DNA of 64,000 bases from Paracoccus aminophilus JCM 7686. Its GTDB lineage: Bacteria; Pseudomonadota; Alphaproteobacteria; Rhodobacterales; Rhodobacteraceae. The translations under genes were made by a program, and so were the position numbers. Positions 27,091-36,484 of the stretch are shown here, one piece after another. Location: NCBI RefSeq assembly GCF_000444995.1, contig NC_022041.1:1524001-1588000 (forward strand), written 5' to 3'. The notes beneath the pieces were generated by a model. The model had not been told where the DNA came from. It saw only the letters and a program-made list of their open reading frames with translations, and made no database searches. Positions within the stretch are counted from its first letter, which is position 1, and each line of letters opens with the position of its first letter.

Positions 27091-27101
<11 letters not shown>
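26076..27101 (+). CDS. oppD: Oligopeptide ABC transporter ATPase OppD
   Basis: A 341-residue ATPase: Walker [11 protein letters not shown]-loop [13 protein letters not shown], signature [13 protein letters not shown], Walker [13 protein letters not shown], switch His in [10 protein letters not shown]. The C-terminal oligopeptide (HPY) domain is present with four cysteines (PGCPFAPRC, then EIC and RAC), a pattern that binds a [4Fe-4S] cluster in some family members. It works as a heterodimer with OppF on the cytoplasmic face. It overlaps oppF by 11 bases. Confidence 0.94.
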
Positions 27102-28161
<1,060 letters not shown>

Positions 28162-28210
28162 AGTGGGCGTTATTTCGGCCCCTTTCGGTATGATTTTCCA
28201 CCGTCCGAGG

Positions 28211-28240
28211 TTGTGACCCTGGGGGGAGTGCGACTATGAT
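28211..28240 (+). promoter_or_regulatory. Candidate sigma-70 promoter of the Mrp operon
   Basis: TTGTGA (28211-28216) and TATGAT (28235-28240, five of six matches to TATAAT) are 18 bases apart, 37 bases before the first Mrp gene. The intervening and downstream sequence is AT-richer than its surroundings. Predicted by consensus only. Confidence 0.5.
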
Positions 28241-28276
28241 CGCGCCAACATATACAAAAATCTAAAAAGGACGCGG

Positions 28277-31189
28277 ATGGTCGGGCAGAACCTGTTGATC
28301 ATGCTTGTGGCCCTGCCGTTTCTTGCGGCGGGCGCAGCAGCCACCCTTCCCAGCACAGCACGCAATGCCGAGGCGTGGATCTCTGGCTTGACCATGCTGG
28401 CCATGCTGGGAATTCTTGCAGTGATCCGGCCCGAGGTCGCGGATGGTGGCAAGGTCATCTCCACGATCACCTGGGTCGATGCGCTTGGGTTGAACCTCAA
28501 GTTCCGCATCGACGGCTTTTCCTGGCTGATGATGGTTCTGGTCTCGGGGATCGGCCTTCTGGTCGTGCTCTATGCCCGCTACTACATGAGCCCCGAAGAC
28601 CCGATCGCGCGCTTTTTCTCTAGCCTGATGGCCTTTGCCGGGGCGATGAGCGGCGTGATTTTGTCGGGCAATATCATCATGCTGGTCGTCTTCTGGGAGA
28701 TGACGAGCCTGACCTCCTTCCTGCTGATCGGCTATTGGCACCACCGTCAGGACGCGCGCGACGGCGCGCGCATGGCACTGATCGTCACCGGCGCGGGCGG
28801 GATCTGCCTGCTTTTGTCGATGATCCTTCTGGGCCAGATCGTCGGGAGCTATGATCTCGAAACGGTTCTGAATTCGGGACCGGTGATTCGCGCCCATCCG
28901 CTTTATCTGCCGGTGCTTGGCCTCTTCCTGATGGGTGCCTTCACCAAATCGGCGCAGTTCCCCTTCCAGTTCTGGTTGCCGAATGCGATGGCCGCGCCAA
29001 CGCCGGTGTCGTCCTATCTGCATTCCGCGACCATGGTGAAGGCCGGGGTCTTCCTGCTCGTCCGTTTCGAGCCCGCGCTTGGCGGCACCGATGTCTGGTT
29101 CCAGGTCGTCACCGGGATCGGGATGCTGACCCTGCTGATCGGCGCAGTGGCCGCCCTTTTCCAGCACGATCTCAAGGGCCTGCTGGCCTATTCGACGATC
29201 AGCCATCTTGGTCTGATCACGGCGCTGGCCGGGATCGGCAGCCCCGATGCGATTGTCGCCGCGATCTTCCACATCGTGAACCATGCGGTCTTCAAGGCCT
29301 CGCTCTTCATGACCGCCGGGATCATCGACCACGAGACCGGCACGCGCGACATGCGCAAGCTCTCGGGGATTGCGCGCTATATGCCGGTGACAGCGACGCT
29401 GGCGATCATCGCCTCGGGGGCAATGGCCGGGGTGCCGCTGCTCAACGGGTTCCTTTCGAAGGAGATGTTCTTCGAGGCGACCTCGATGTGGAACAACGGC
29501 AGCTTCCTCGACAATGCCCTGCCTTATGTCGCGACTTTGGCCGGGGCCTTCAGCGTCGCCTATTCGCTGCGCTTCATCGTCTCGGTCTTCTTTGGCCCTC
29601 CCGCCAAGGCACTGCCGAAGCTCCCGCACGAGCCGCCCGCGCTGATGCGCTGGCCGGTGATCGTGCTGGTGGTGATCTGCCTCGCCGTCGGCATCCTGCC
29701 GGCCGCGACCCTTGGCCCCGCGCTGCATGACGCGGCCTATGCGGTTCTTGGCGCGGATCTACCCTATTACAGCCTCAAGATCTGGCATGGCGTCAATGTC
29801 GCGCTGATCATGAGCATTATCGCCATGGCCGTGGGCGTCGTGATCTATCTGCTTGGCCGCAATCAGATCGAGCGCGGCCCTGAGGGCCCGCCGCTGATGC
29901 GTCATCTGCGCGGCGCCGAGATCTATGACAAGGTGCTCTCGGTTCTGACCATTCGTCTGCCGAAGCAACTTTTGCAGATCACCCGCGCCTCCGGGCTGCA
30001 AGCGCAGCTGCGGATCATGGTGCTTCTGACGCTGCTGGCGGGCTGGCTGGCGCTTCTGCCGCTGAGCTGGAACATCTCGATGCCCGAGATCGCGTTGCGC
30101 GAAACCATTTTCGGGCTTTTGTGGATCGTCGGCGCGATCTGCGCGATCGGCGCGGCCTGGCAGGCGCATTACTACCGCTTTGCCGCGCTGATCCTGCTTG
30201 GCGGCGCGGGTCTTGTGACCTGCGCGACCTTCGTCTGGCTGTCGGCACCTGATCTTGCGGTGACCCAGCTTCTGGTCGAGATCGTCACGACGGTGCTGCT
30301 TCTCCTTGGCATGCGCTGGCTGCCCAAACGCGACCCGAGCATTCCGCGCGATCAAAGCCTGCGCGCCAAGTTCCGGCGCCGCTCGGATCTGCTGATCGCG
30401 ATTGCCTGCGGCGCAGGCATGACCGCGATTTCCTTCGCGATCCTGATGACGACGCCGCGCAGCTCGATTGGCGACTGGTTCCTGCGCCATTCCTATTCGG
30501 AAGGCGGCGGCACCAATGTCGTGAACGTCATTCTGGTCGATTTCCGCGCCTTCGACACATTCGGCGAGATCACGGTTCTGGCCGCGGTGGCGCTGACCTG
30601 TTTCGCGCTGCTGCGCCGCTTCCGGCCCTCGTTTGAAAGCGTCGAGCCGCCATCGCCGCAGCGCGAGCAAAATGCCTCGACGCTTTATAACTACCTCTAT
30701 GTGCCGCAAATCCTGATGCAATGGCTCTTTGCGCCGATCATCCTGATGTCGGCCTATCTCTTCTTCCGCGGCCATGACCTGCCGGGCGGCGGTTTTGCCG
30801 CCGGGGTGACGCTGGCGATCGGGCTTTTGCTGCAATATCTTGCGGCGGATGTGCGTTGGGTCGAGGCGCGGCTGATCGTCCTGCCGGTGCGCTGGATCGC
30901 GGTCGGCCTGACCATCGCCACGCTGACCGGCGCTGGAGCCTGGATCTTTGGCTATCCGTTCCTCTCGGCCCATGCGCAATATATCGACGTGCCGGTCATC
31001 GGGAAGGTGCCCTTCTCGACGGCGATGGGCTTTGACCTCGGGGTCTTCTCGCTGGTGGTTGGAGCCATCGTGCTGATGCAGATCGCGATTGCTCACCAAT
31101 CCATGCGGATCGGGCCTCGCAAACGGGAATCGGCGGAAACCGAAGAGCTCGAAAAGCTCGAAGAGAAGCTTGAAGAGGAGGCGCTCTGA
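28277..31189 (+). CDS. mrpA: Mrp/Pha cation:proton antiporter fused subunit A-B
   Basis: A 970-residue polytopic protein fusing MrpA and MrpB, the group 2 (PhaAB) layout of alphaproteobacteria. Residues about 60-500 are the ND5/NuoL-like proton-channel domain: the essential Glu in VVFWEMTSL (near 140) and Lys in TKSAQFPFQFWLP (near 225) are present. Residues about 600-780 are the MbhD/MbhE-like region, and 810-945 the MrpB domain (FFRGHDLPGGGFAAG). The complex exchanges Na+ or K+ for H+ and supports growth at high pH or salt. ATG 28277 has AAAAGGA upstream. It overlaps mrpC by one base (TGATG). Confidence 0.94.
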   Translation: MVGQNLLIMLVALPFLAAGAAATLPSTARNAEAWISGLTMLAMLGILAVIRPEVADGGKVISTITWVDALGLNLKFRIDGFSWLMMVLVSGIGLLVVLYARYYMSPEDPIARFFSSLMAFAGAMSGVILSGNIIMLVVFWEMTSLTSFLLIGYWHHRQDARDGARMALIVTGAGGICLLLSMILLGQIVGSYDLETVLNSGPVIRAHPLYLPVLGLFLMGAFTKSAQFPFQFWLPNAMAAPTPVSSYLHSATMVKAGVFLLVRFEPALGGTDVWFQVVTGIGMLTLLIGAVAALFQHDLKGLLAYSTISHLGLITALAGIGSPDAIVAAIFHIVNHAVFKASLFMTAGIIDHETGTRDMRKLSGIARYMPVTATLAIIASGAMAGVPLLNGFLSKEMFFEATSMWNNGSFLDNALPYVATLAGAFSVAYSLRFIVSVFFGPPAKALPKLPHEPPALMRWPVIVLVVICLAVGILPAATLGPALHDAAYAVLGADLPYYSLKIWHGVNVALIMSIIAMAVGVVIYLLGRNQIERGPEGPPLMRHLRGAEIYDKVLSVLTIRLPKQLLQITRASGLQAQLRIMVLLTLLAGWLALLPLSWNISMPEIALRETIFGLLWIVGAICAIGAAWQAHYYRFAALILLGGAGLVTCATFVWLSAPDLAVTQLLVEIVTTVLLLLGMRWLPKRDPSIPRDQSLRAKFRRRSDLLIAIACGAGMTAISFAILMTTPRSSIGDWFLRHSYSEGGGTNVVNVILVDFRAFDTFGEITVLAAVALTCFALLRRFRPSFESVEPPSPQREQNASTLYNYLYVPQILMQWLFAPIILMSAYLFFRGHDLPGGGFAAGVTLAIGLLLQYLAADVRWVEARLIVLPVRWIAVGLTIATLTGAGAWIFGYPFLSAHAQYIDVPVIGKVPFSTAMGFDLGVFSLVVGAIVLMQIAIAHQSMRIGPRKRESAETEELEKLEEKLEEEAL

Positions 31190-31533
31190 TGGAACTCATC
31201 CTGTCACTCGCCATTGGCGTTCTGGTCGGATCGGGGGTCTGGCTGATCCTGCGCCCCCGCACCTTCCAGCTGATCGTCGGGCTGTGCCTGCTGGCTTACG
31301 GCGTCAATCTCTTCATCTTCGCGATGGGCCGCCTTTACATCGGCGCCGCGCCGATCATGCCCAAAGGCGGCTTTGTCGACCCGACCACCTACGCCGATCC
31401 GCTGCCTCAGGCTCTGGTCCTGACGGCCATCGTCATCAGCTTCGCGACGACCGCGCTCTTTCTGGTCGTCATGATTGCCGCCCGCGGTGCCACCGGCACT
31501 GACCATGTCGACGGAAAAGAACGCGATCAATGA
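31189..31533 (+). CDS. mrpC: Mrp antiporter subunit C
   Basis: A 114-residue, three-helix protein homologous to NuoK. Helices run about 3-22, 27-47 and 70-95, with GLCLLAYGVNLFIFAMG as the family core and PLPQALVLTAIVISFATTA as the third helix. It sits between the ND5-like and ND2/4-like subunits in the Mrp complex. One-base overlap upstream and a four-base overlap (ATGA) with mrpD downstream show tight coupling. Confidence 0.94.
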   Translation: MELILSLAIGVLVGSGVWLILRPRTFQLIVGLCLLAYGVNLFIFAMGRLYIGAAPIMPKGGFVDPTTYADPLPQALVLTAIVISFATTALFLVVMIAARGATGTDHVDGKERDQ

Positions 31534-33197
31534 CCCCGGAAACCTATGTCCCCAGCCATCTGCTGATCGCGCCGCTTCTGATCCCGATCGTCGCGGGCGC
31601 CTTGATGCTGTTTTACGACGACAAGCTGCGCAAGATTAAGCTCGGCATCGGCCTCGCGGCGATCGTGGCGCTGTTCTTCGTCTCGCTTGAGCTGATTTCC
31701 CGGGTCAAGGGTGATGCTCTGGGCGGCGGCGAGACCATCGTTGCGACCTATCTTCTCGGCGATTGGCCGGTGCCGATTGGCATCGTGCTGGTCGTTGACC
31801 GGCTCTCGGCCATGATGGTGATGCTGACGACCCTGATCGCGGCCCCGGCGCTGATCTATGCCGCCGCCGGTTGGCAGGGCAAAGGCCAGCATTTCCACAC
31901 GCTTTTCCAGCTTTTGCTCGCCGGGGTGATTGGCGCTTTCCTGACCGGAGACCTCTTTAACCTCTTCGTCTTCTTCGAGGTGATGCTGGCGGCCTCTTAC
32001 GGTCTGATGCTGCATGGATCGGGCCCCGAGCGGATCAAGCAGGGCCTTCATTACATCGCGATCAACCTGGCCGCTTCGCTGCTTTTCCTGATCGGCGCGG
32101 CTTTGGCCTATGGCACGACCGGCACGCTCAACATGGCGGATATGTCGCGCGTCGTGCCGCTTCTGGATCCGGCGCAGCGCATGATGTTCCATGCTGCGGC
32201 CGCCTTCCTCGGGCTGGCGTTCCTCACCAAAGCGGCGATCTGGCCGTTGTGCTTCTGGCTACCTTCGACCTATGCCGCAGCCTCGCCGCCTGCCGCCGCG
32301 AGCTTTGCGATTATGACCAAGGTCGGGCTTTATGTGCTCTTGCGGCTGGCGACGCTGCTCTTTGGCCATGATGCCGGGATCTCGGCAGGCTTTGGCGGGC
32401 CGGTGCTTATTCTGGGCGGGATGGCCACGATTGCTTACGGCATGTTCGGCGTGCTCGGCGCGCAAGGCGTCGCGATCAAGGGCGGCTATATCGCGCTGAT
32501 TTCCTCGGGAACGGTGCTGAGTGCGGTCGGAATTTCGCTGATCGGCGGCGGCACCGAGATCCTCTCTGGTGCGCTGTTCTATCTCATCGGCTCGACCGTG
32601 GCGATCAGCGCCTACTTCCTTCTGGCCGAGCCGGTCGGGCGCGGCTGGGAGGGCAAAGGCGAGGATGACACCCAAGGCCCCGATCCCGTGGCCGAGCGGT
32701 GGGCGCCGATGATGGGCACGGTCGAGGACGAAACCGCGCCTGCGTCGGATCGCACCGCACCTTGGTCGGCGCTTGGCTTTTCCTTCGCGCTGATCGCGGC
32801 GATCCTTGCCGGCCTGCCACCCTTTCCGGGCTTCATCGGCAAGGTCGCGATGCTGTCGGGAGCCTTCCACGACAACACCAGCGCAAGCGGCGCAATCCCG
32901 ACCATTCTCTGGGTCTATGCGGCTTTGCTGATCTTGTCGGGCTTTGCTGTCCTCGTCTCGCTCGTGCGGCTGGGGATCCGGCGGTTCTGGGCCTCTGGCA
33001 AACCGCCCGAGCGGATGCTGGCACTAGAGATCGTGCCGGTCTTCCTGATCCTCGCCATGTTGGTCTTGCAAACCGTCAAGGCCGGGCCGCTCTTGAACTA
33101 TACCCATGCCACGGCGCTCGATCTGGCCGCGCCCGCGGTCTATCGCAATGCGGTGCTCTCTGCCCCGGTTGTCGCCGATAGCGGAGGGTCGCATTGA
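31530..33197 (+). CDS. mrpD: Mrp antiporter subunit D
   Basis: A 555-residue, about 14-helix ND2/ND4-like antiporter subunit. The conserved Glu is in FVFFEVMLAASYGLML (near residue 149) and the channel Lys in LTKAAIWPLCFWLP (near 235). Between the later helices it has a charged cytoplasmic loop (GKGEDDTQGPDPVAERW) that is longer than usual. With mrpA it forms the proton/cation path. Its stop overlaps the mrpE start by one base. Confidence 0.93.
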   Translation: MTPETYVPSHLLIAPLLIPIVAGALMLFYDDKLRKIKLGIGLAAIVALFFVSLELISRVKGDALGGGETIVATYLLGDWPVPIGIVLVVDRLSAMMVMLTTLIAAPALIYAAAGWQGKGQHFHTLFQLLLAGVIGAFLTGDLFNLFVFFEVMLAASYGLMLHGSGPERIKQGLHYIAINLAASLLFLIGAALAYGTTGTLNMADMSRVVPLLDPAQRMMFHAAAAFLGLAFLTKAAIWPLCFWLPSTYAAASPPAAASFAIMTKVGLYVLLRLATLLFGHDAGISAGFGGPVLILGGMATIAYGMFGVLGAQGVAIKGGYIALISSGTVLSAVGISLIGGGTEILSGALFYLIGSTVAISAYFLLAEPVGRGWEGKGEDDTQGPDPVAERWAPMMGTVEDETAPASDRTAPWSALGFSFALIAAILAGLPPFPGFIGKVAMLSGAFHDNTSASGAIPTILWVYAALLILSGFAVLVSLVRLGIRRFWASGKPPERMLALEIVPVFLILAMLVLQTVKAGPLLNYTHATALDLAAPAVYRNAVLSAPVVADSGGSH

Positions 33198-33685
33198 TGA
33201 GCCGGTATCTTCCCCATCCGATCCTCTCCGTCGCGCTTGTCCTGATGTGGATGGTGTTGACGCGGTTTTCGCTTGGCAACCTGATCCTCGGCGGCGGTAT
33301 CGCGACGCTGGCGGGCTGGGTGGTGAGCCGCCTGCGCCCGAAACGCGTCGTCGTCGGCAGCTGGAGCGCGATTTTCAAGCTCGCCGGGATCGTCGGCTAT
33401 GACATCCTGAAATCGAATATCGAGGTTGCGAAGCTGATCATCGCGGGCACGCGCCGCTCGGATCGCATCGCGGGCTTTCTCCATATTCACCTGCGTCTGA
33501 CCGATCGCAACGCGCTGGCGCTTTTGTCGATCATCATCACCTCGACCCCCGGCACAGCTTGGGTCGAATATGACCCGGAAGAGGGGCTGCTGCTGCTGCA
33601 TATCCTTGACCTGCGCGAAAGCCAGGATTGGCAGGTCATTATCCGCGACCGCTACGAAAGCCTGCTGATGGAGATTTTCGAATGA
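33197..33685 (+). CDS. mrpE: Mrp antiporter subunit E
   Basis: A 162-residue MrpE: two N-terminal helices ([16 protein letters not shown] and [15 protein letters not shown]), then a cytoplasmic domain with [23 protein letters not shown] helix and [18 protein letters not shown], the family signature. ATG 33197 (coupled TGATG) is preferred to the TTG at 33194. It ends overlapping mrpF by four bases. Confidence 0.92.
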   Translation: MSRYLPHPILSVALVLMWMVLTRFSLGNLILGGGIATLAGWVVSRLRPKRVVVGSWSAIFKLAGIVGYDILKSNIEVAKLIIAGTRRSDRIAGFLHIHLRLTDRNALALLSIIITSTPGTAWVEYDPEEGLLLLHILDLRESQDWQVIIRDRYESLLMEIFE

Positions 33686-33966
33686 CCGCCGCAAGCTTTT
33701 TGCATTTTGCACTGACCTATGCCCAGCTTTGCCTGATCCTGGCTTTTGCCTTGGCCTCGTGGCGGATGCTCAAGGGCCCGCGCGCGCAGGATCGCGTGTT
33801 GGCGCTGGACACGATGTATGTCGATGCCATGCTGCTGTTTCTTGTGATCGGGATCGGCAATGGCAATCTCTTCTTCTTCGAGGCCGCCGCCGTCATCGCC
33901 ATTGTCGGCTTTGTCGCGACTGCCTCTTTGGCGAAATTCCTGATGCGCGGCGAGGTCATCGAATGA
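33682..33966 (+). CDS. mrpF: Mrp antiporter subunit F
   Basis: A 94-residue, three-helix MrpF with the family segments [28 protein letters not shown] (the Asp-Arg pair after helix 1 is conserved) and [21 protein letters not shown]. It overlaps both neighbours by four bases. The upstream-extended frame is not needed. Confidence 0.92.
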   Translation: MTAASFLHFALTYAQLCLILAFALASWRMLKGPRAQDRVLALDTMYVDAMLLFLVIGIGNGNLFFFEAAAVIAIVGFVATASLAKFLMRGEVIE

Positions 33967-34337
33967 ACGGCCATATCGAGACCCTGCCCGGCTGGGCAGC
34001 CATCCTGATCGCAGTCCTGCTGATCATCGGCGCCAGTCTGACGCTGCTCGGGAATATCGGGCTGATCCGTTTTCGCAGCTTCTACGAGCGACTTCATGCG
34101 CCGACGCTCGGGGCGAGCTGGGGGACGGCGTCGATCATCCTCAGCTCGATGCTGATGTTTTCGGTGCTGAACGGGCGGCTGATCATCCACGAGATCATCA
34201 TCGGGATCTTCCTGCTGGTCACGACCCCGGTCACGATGATGCTGCTGGGCCGCGCGGCCTTGCGCCGCGATCGCAGCCGGGGGCTGGTCATCACCAATGA
34301 AAGCCGCGACCCCGATCCCGATACCAAGCAGCCCTGA
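33963..34337 (+). CDS. mrpG: Mrp antiporter subunit G
   Basis: A 124-residue MrpG with three helices; the signature [20 protein letters not shown] is intact, followed by [16 protein letters not shown] and [22 protein letters not shown]. The tail is polar ([13 protein letters not shown]). It is the last gene of the six-gene operon and is followed by an intrinsic terminator 25 bases downstream. Confidence 0.93.
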   Translation: MNGHIETLPGWAAILIAVLLIIGASLTLLGNIGLIRFRSFYERLHAPTLGASWGTASIILSSMLMFSVLNGRLIIHEIIIGIFLLVTTPVTMMLLGRAALRRDRSRGLVITNESRDPDPDTKQP

Positions 34338-34361
34338 GGGGACCGCGATCCGCAGCGTATG

Positions 34362-34388
34362 AAAAAGGGGCCTCTCGGCCCCTTTTTT
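34362..34388 (+). terminator. Intrinsic terminator of the Mrp operon
   Basis: Stem GGGGCC (34367-34372) / GGCCCC (34377-34382), loop TCTC, with AAAAA before and TTTTTT after, so it can also stop aroB transcription arriving from the opposite strand. Confidence 0.9.
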
Positions 34389-34407
34389 GTTTCTCTCTCT
34401 AAGCGGC

Positions 34408-35559
34408 TTAAGCCCGCGATTGCGCCAGAACCGCGCGCAGCTGGCTTGGATCGACCGCATCGGTGACAAAGGCCTGACCAATGCCATGGGCCAGAATGAA
34501 GCGCAGCTTGCCGGCCTCGACCTTCTTGTCCTGCGCCATCAGCGCGATCAGCCCCTCGTCATCGGGCAGAGCCCCGGCGATATCGGCAATCCGCGTCGGC
34601 AGGCCCATTTTCGCAAAATGCGCCGCAACCCGCGACGGCGCCTCTTGCGCGCAAAGCCCTTGCCGGGCCGAAAGATCAAAGGCCAGCACGCAGCCGATCG
34701 CCACACCTTCGCCATGCAGCAGCCGGTCGGAATAGCCCGTCGCCGCCTCAAGCGCGTGGCCGAACGTATGGCCGAGGTTCAAAAGCGCGCGCTCGCCCTG
34801 CTCGGTCTCATCACGCTGGACGATCCCCGCCTTCATCGCGACCGAATGCCGCACCGCCTCGGCGCGGCGCACCGGGTCTGCGGCCAGTTCAGTCGCATTG
34901 GCTTCGAGCCATTCGAAGAAACGCTCGTCGCCCAGAAGCCCGTATTTCGCGACCTCGCCATAGCCTGCGCGGAAATCGCGCGGGGTCAGCGTGTCGAGGA
35001 CGTCGATATCGGCGAGCACCAGCGAGGGTTGGTGAAAGGCGCCGATCAGGTTCTTGCCCTGCGGGCTGTTGATCCCGGTCTTGCCGCCAACCGAGCTGTC
35101 GACCTGCGCGAGAAGCGTCGTCGGGATCTGCACGAAGCGCACACCGCGCCGCAGGATCGCCGCAGCAAAGCCCGCGAGATCGCCGATCACACCGCCGCCG
35201 AAGGCGATGACCAGATCCTTGCGCTCGATCTTTTGCGAGATCAGCCATTCGACGGTTTCGCCAAGTTTGTCCCAGCGTTTCGTGGCCTCGCCCGCGGGCA
35301 GGATCAGCGCCTCGGCCTCGATCCCCGAAGCGGCGAGCGCAGCCTGCAACCGGGCAAGATGAAGCCCGGCCACGGTTTCATCGGTGACGATGGCGGCGCG
35401 GCGGCGACCGAAAAGCGCGGTAATGCGCGTGCCAGCATCCCCGATCAACCCGCGTCCGATGGCGACATCATAGCTGCGATCGCCCAGATCGACGTTAACC
35501 TGATCGGCTTGAACCTGATCGCGATGAGCCTGATCGCCCTGAACCGTGGTGGCAGTCAT
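34408..35559 (-). CDS. aroB: 3-dehydroquinate synthase
   Basis: A 383-residue AroB, step two of the shikimate pathway. NAD-binding and active-site blocks are complete: LILPAGEATKRWDKL, FGGGVIGDLAGFAAAI, QIPTTLLAQVDSSVGGKTGIN, and the zinc ligands in RAGYGEVAKYG, NLGHTFGHALEA and HGEGVAIG. The first about 25 residues are a non-family extension containing a five-residue repeat (DQAHR, DQVQA, DQVNV) encoded by a 15-base tandem repeat; family homology starts near VDLGDRSYDVAIG. A start inside this region cannot be excluded. aroK overlaps by four bases upstream. Confidence 0.95.
   Translation of the reverse strand: MTATTVQGDQAHRDQVQADQVNVDLGDRSYDVAIGRGLIGDAGTRITALFGRRRAAIVTDETVAGLHLARLQAALAASGIEAEALILPAGEATKRWDKLGETVEWLISQKIERKDLVIAFGGGVIGDLAGFAAAILRRGVRFVQIPTTLLAQVDSSVGGKTGINSPQGKNLIGAFHQPSLVLADIDVLDTLTPRDFRAGYGEVAKYGLLGDERFFEWLEANATELAADPVRRAEAVRHSVAMKAGIVQRDETEQGERALLNLGHTFGHALEAATGYSDRLLHGEGVAIGCVLAFDLSARQGLCAQEAPSRVAAHFAKMGLPTRIADIAGALPDDEGLIALMAQDKKVEAGKLRFILAHGIGQAFVTDAVDPSQLRAVLAQSRA
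35492..35536 (-). repeat. Three 15-base tandem units in the aroB 5' end
   Basis: CCTGATCG (plus strand) recurs at 35499, 35514 and 35529, exactly 15 bases apart, and the surrounding bases are similar. It adds whole five-residue units (DQxxx) to the AroB N-terminus, so copy-number change would keep the frame. Confidence 0.8.
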
Positions 35560-36092
35560 TTTTTCTCCAGAACTTCGGGGAAGGCCGCGCGGATCGCCTC
35601 GATCACCCGCATCGAGGTCTGCTCGACGGTATCGGGGCGCTGCGCGGTCACAGTCAGATCGGCCTCGGCATAGACCGGGCGGCGCTCGGCCAGAAGGCGT
35701 TCGAGCGTGCCTTTGGGATCGGCAGTCAACAAAAGCGGACGCGTCGGGCGCAGCTTGACGCGGTGCCAGAGGGTTTCGAGGTCGCAGTCAAGCCAGATCG
35801 AAATTCCCTTGCCCCGGATCAACTCGCGGTTCTGCGGCTGGATGAAGGCGCCGCCGCCGGTCGAGATGATGCTGGGCCGTCCCGAGAGCATCCGCGACAG
35901 CACCTCCGATTCGCGCGCGCGAAAGAAGGCTTCGCCGTCGCGGGCGAAGATCTCGGTGATCGACATGGTCGCGGCGCGCTCGATCTCGGCATCGGTGTCG
36001 ATGAAGGGAACCTGCAATCTTTTGGCCAGATCGGTTCCGACGGCGGTCTTGCCCGCTCCCATCATTCCGATCAGCACGATATTGCGGCGCAT
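35556..36092 (-). CDS. aroK: Shikimate kinase
   Basis: A 178-residue kinase phosphorylating shikimate at O3. P-loop GMMGAGKT (9-16), shikimate-binding DTDAEIE and FFRARESEV, the GGGAF glycine triplet and the lid segment RPTRPLLLTADPKGTL are present. ATG 36092 is chosen because AAAGGACCGG precedes it; the frame continues upstream without homology. It is first in the aroK-aroB pair, translationally coupled by an ATGA overlap, the common alphaproteobacterial arrangement. Confidence 0.95.
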   Translation of the reverse strand: MRRNIVLIGMMGAGKTAVGTDLAKRLQVPFIDTDAEIERAATMSITEIFARDGEAFFRARESEVLSRMLSGRPSIISTGGGAFIQPQNRELIRGKGISIWLDCDLETLWHRVKLRPTRPLLLTADPKGTLERLLAERRPVYAEADLTVTAQRPDTVEQTSMRVIEAIRAAFPEVLEKK

Positions 36093-36147
36093 TTCCGGTC
36101 CTTTGCCTTTTCTGACGATGCTGCGACTGAATGGCGTGATCTTTACC

Positions 36148-36166
36148 GGAATGCCATATATATTCC
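36148..36166. promoter_or_regulatory. AT-rich inverted repeat between aroK and the divergent small gene
   Basis: GGAAT and ATTCC are separated by nine AT-rich bases that include TATATAT, in the 131-base divergent region. It could be a -10 region with flanking symmetry or a protein-binding site. No matching -35 box is convincing on either strand. Confidence 0.3.
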
Positions 36167-36223
36167 ACACCGACCGGCGTAGAACCGGACAAGAAAAACA
36201 CGAAGTGAGGCGAAGGACCTGTG

Positions 36224-36484
36224 ATGCGGCTGCTTGGATTGATCGTTGTGCTTGTGGTGCTGGCTGTGGCCGGGCTGACGGGCTACGCCTATGTCGGCGA
36301 TATGAAGGCAGATCCCAAGGAGATGCGCGTCCCGGTCGAGCTTGATCTCGGCAGCCCCGCCACCGACACACCTGCGGCTGTCACTCCGGCTGCGGCACCC
36401 GCCCCTGAGGCAGAGACCCCGGCCCCCGCGCCCGCCGCTCCGGCCAGCGACAACACCCAACCGGATGCGCATGACCTCGATTGA
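36224..36484 (+). CDS. Small membrane-anchored Pro/Ala-rich protein, unknown function
   Basis: An 86-residue protein: one N-terminal hydrophobic helix (LLGLIVVLVVLAVAGLTGYAY), a short soluble segment (DMKADPKEMRVPVELDLG), then a low-complexity Pro/Ala tail. It looks like a signal anchor with a periplasmic flexible tail. AAGGA lies seven bases before ATG 36224 (a GTG at 36221 is also in frame). The 3' end overlaps the next gene by 20 bases, so the pair is probably co-translated. I do not recognise a family. It may tether the product of the next gene at the membrane, which is speculation from position. Confidence 0.6.
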   Translation: MRLLGLIVVLVVLAVAGLTGYAYVGDMKADPKEMRVPVELDLGSPATDTPAAVTPAAAPAPEAETPAPAPAAPASDNTQPDAHDLD

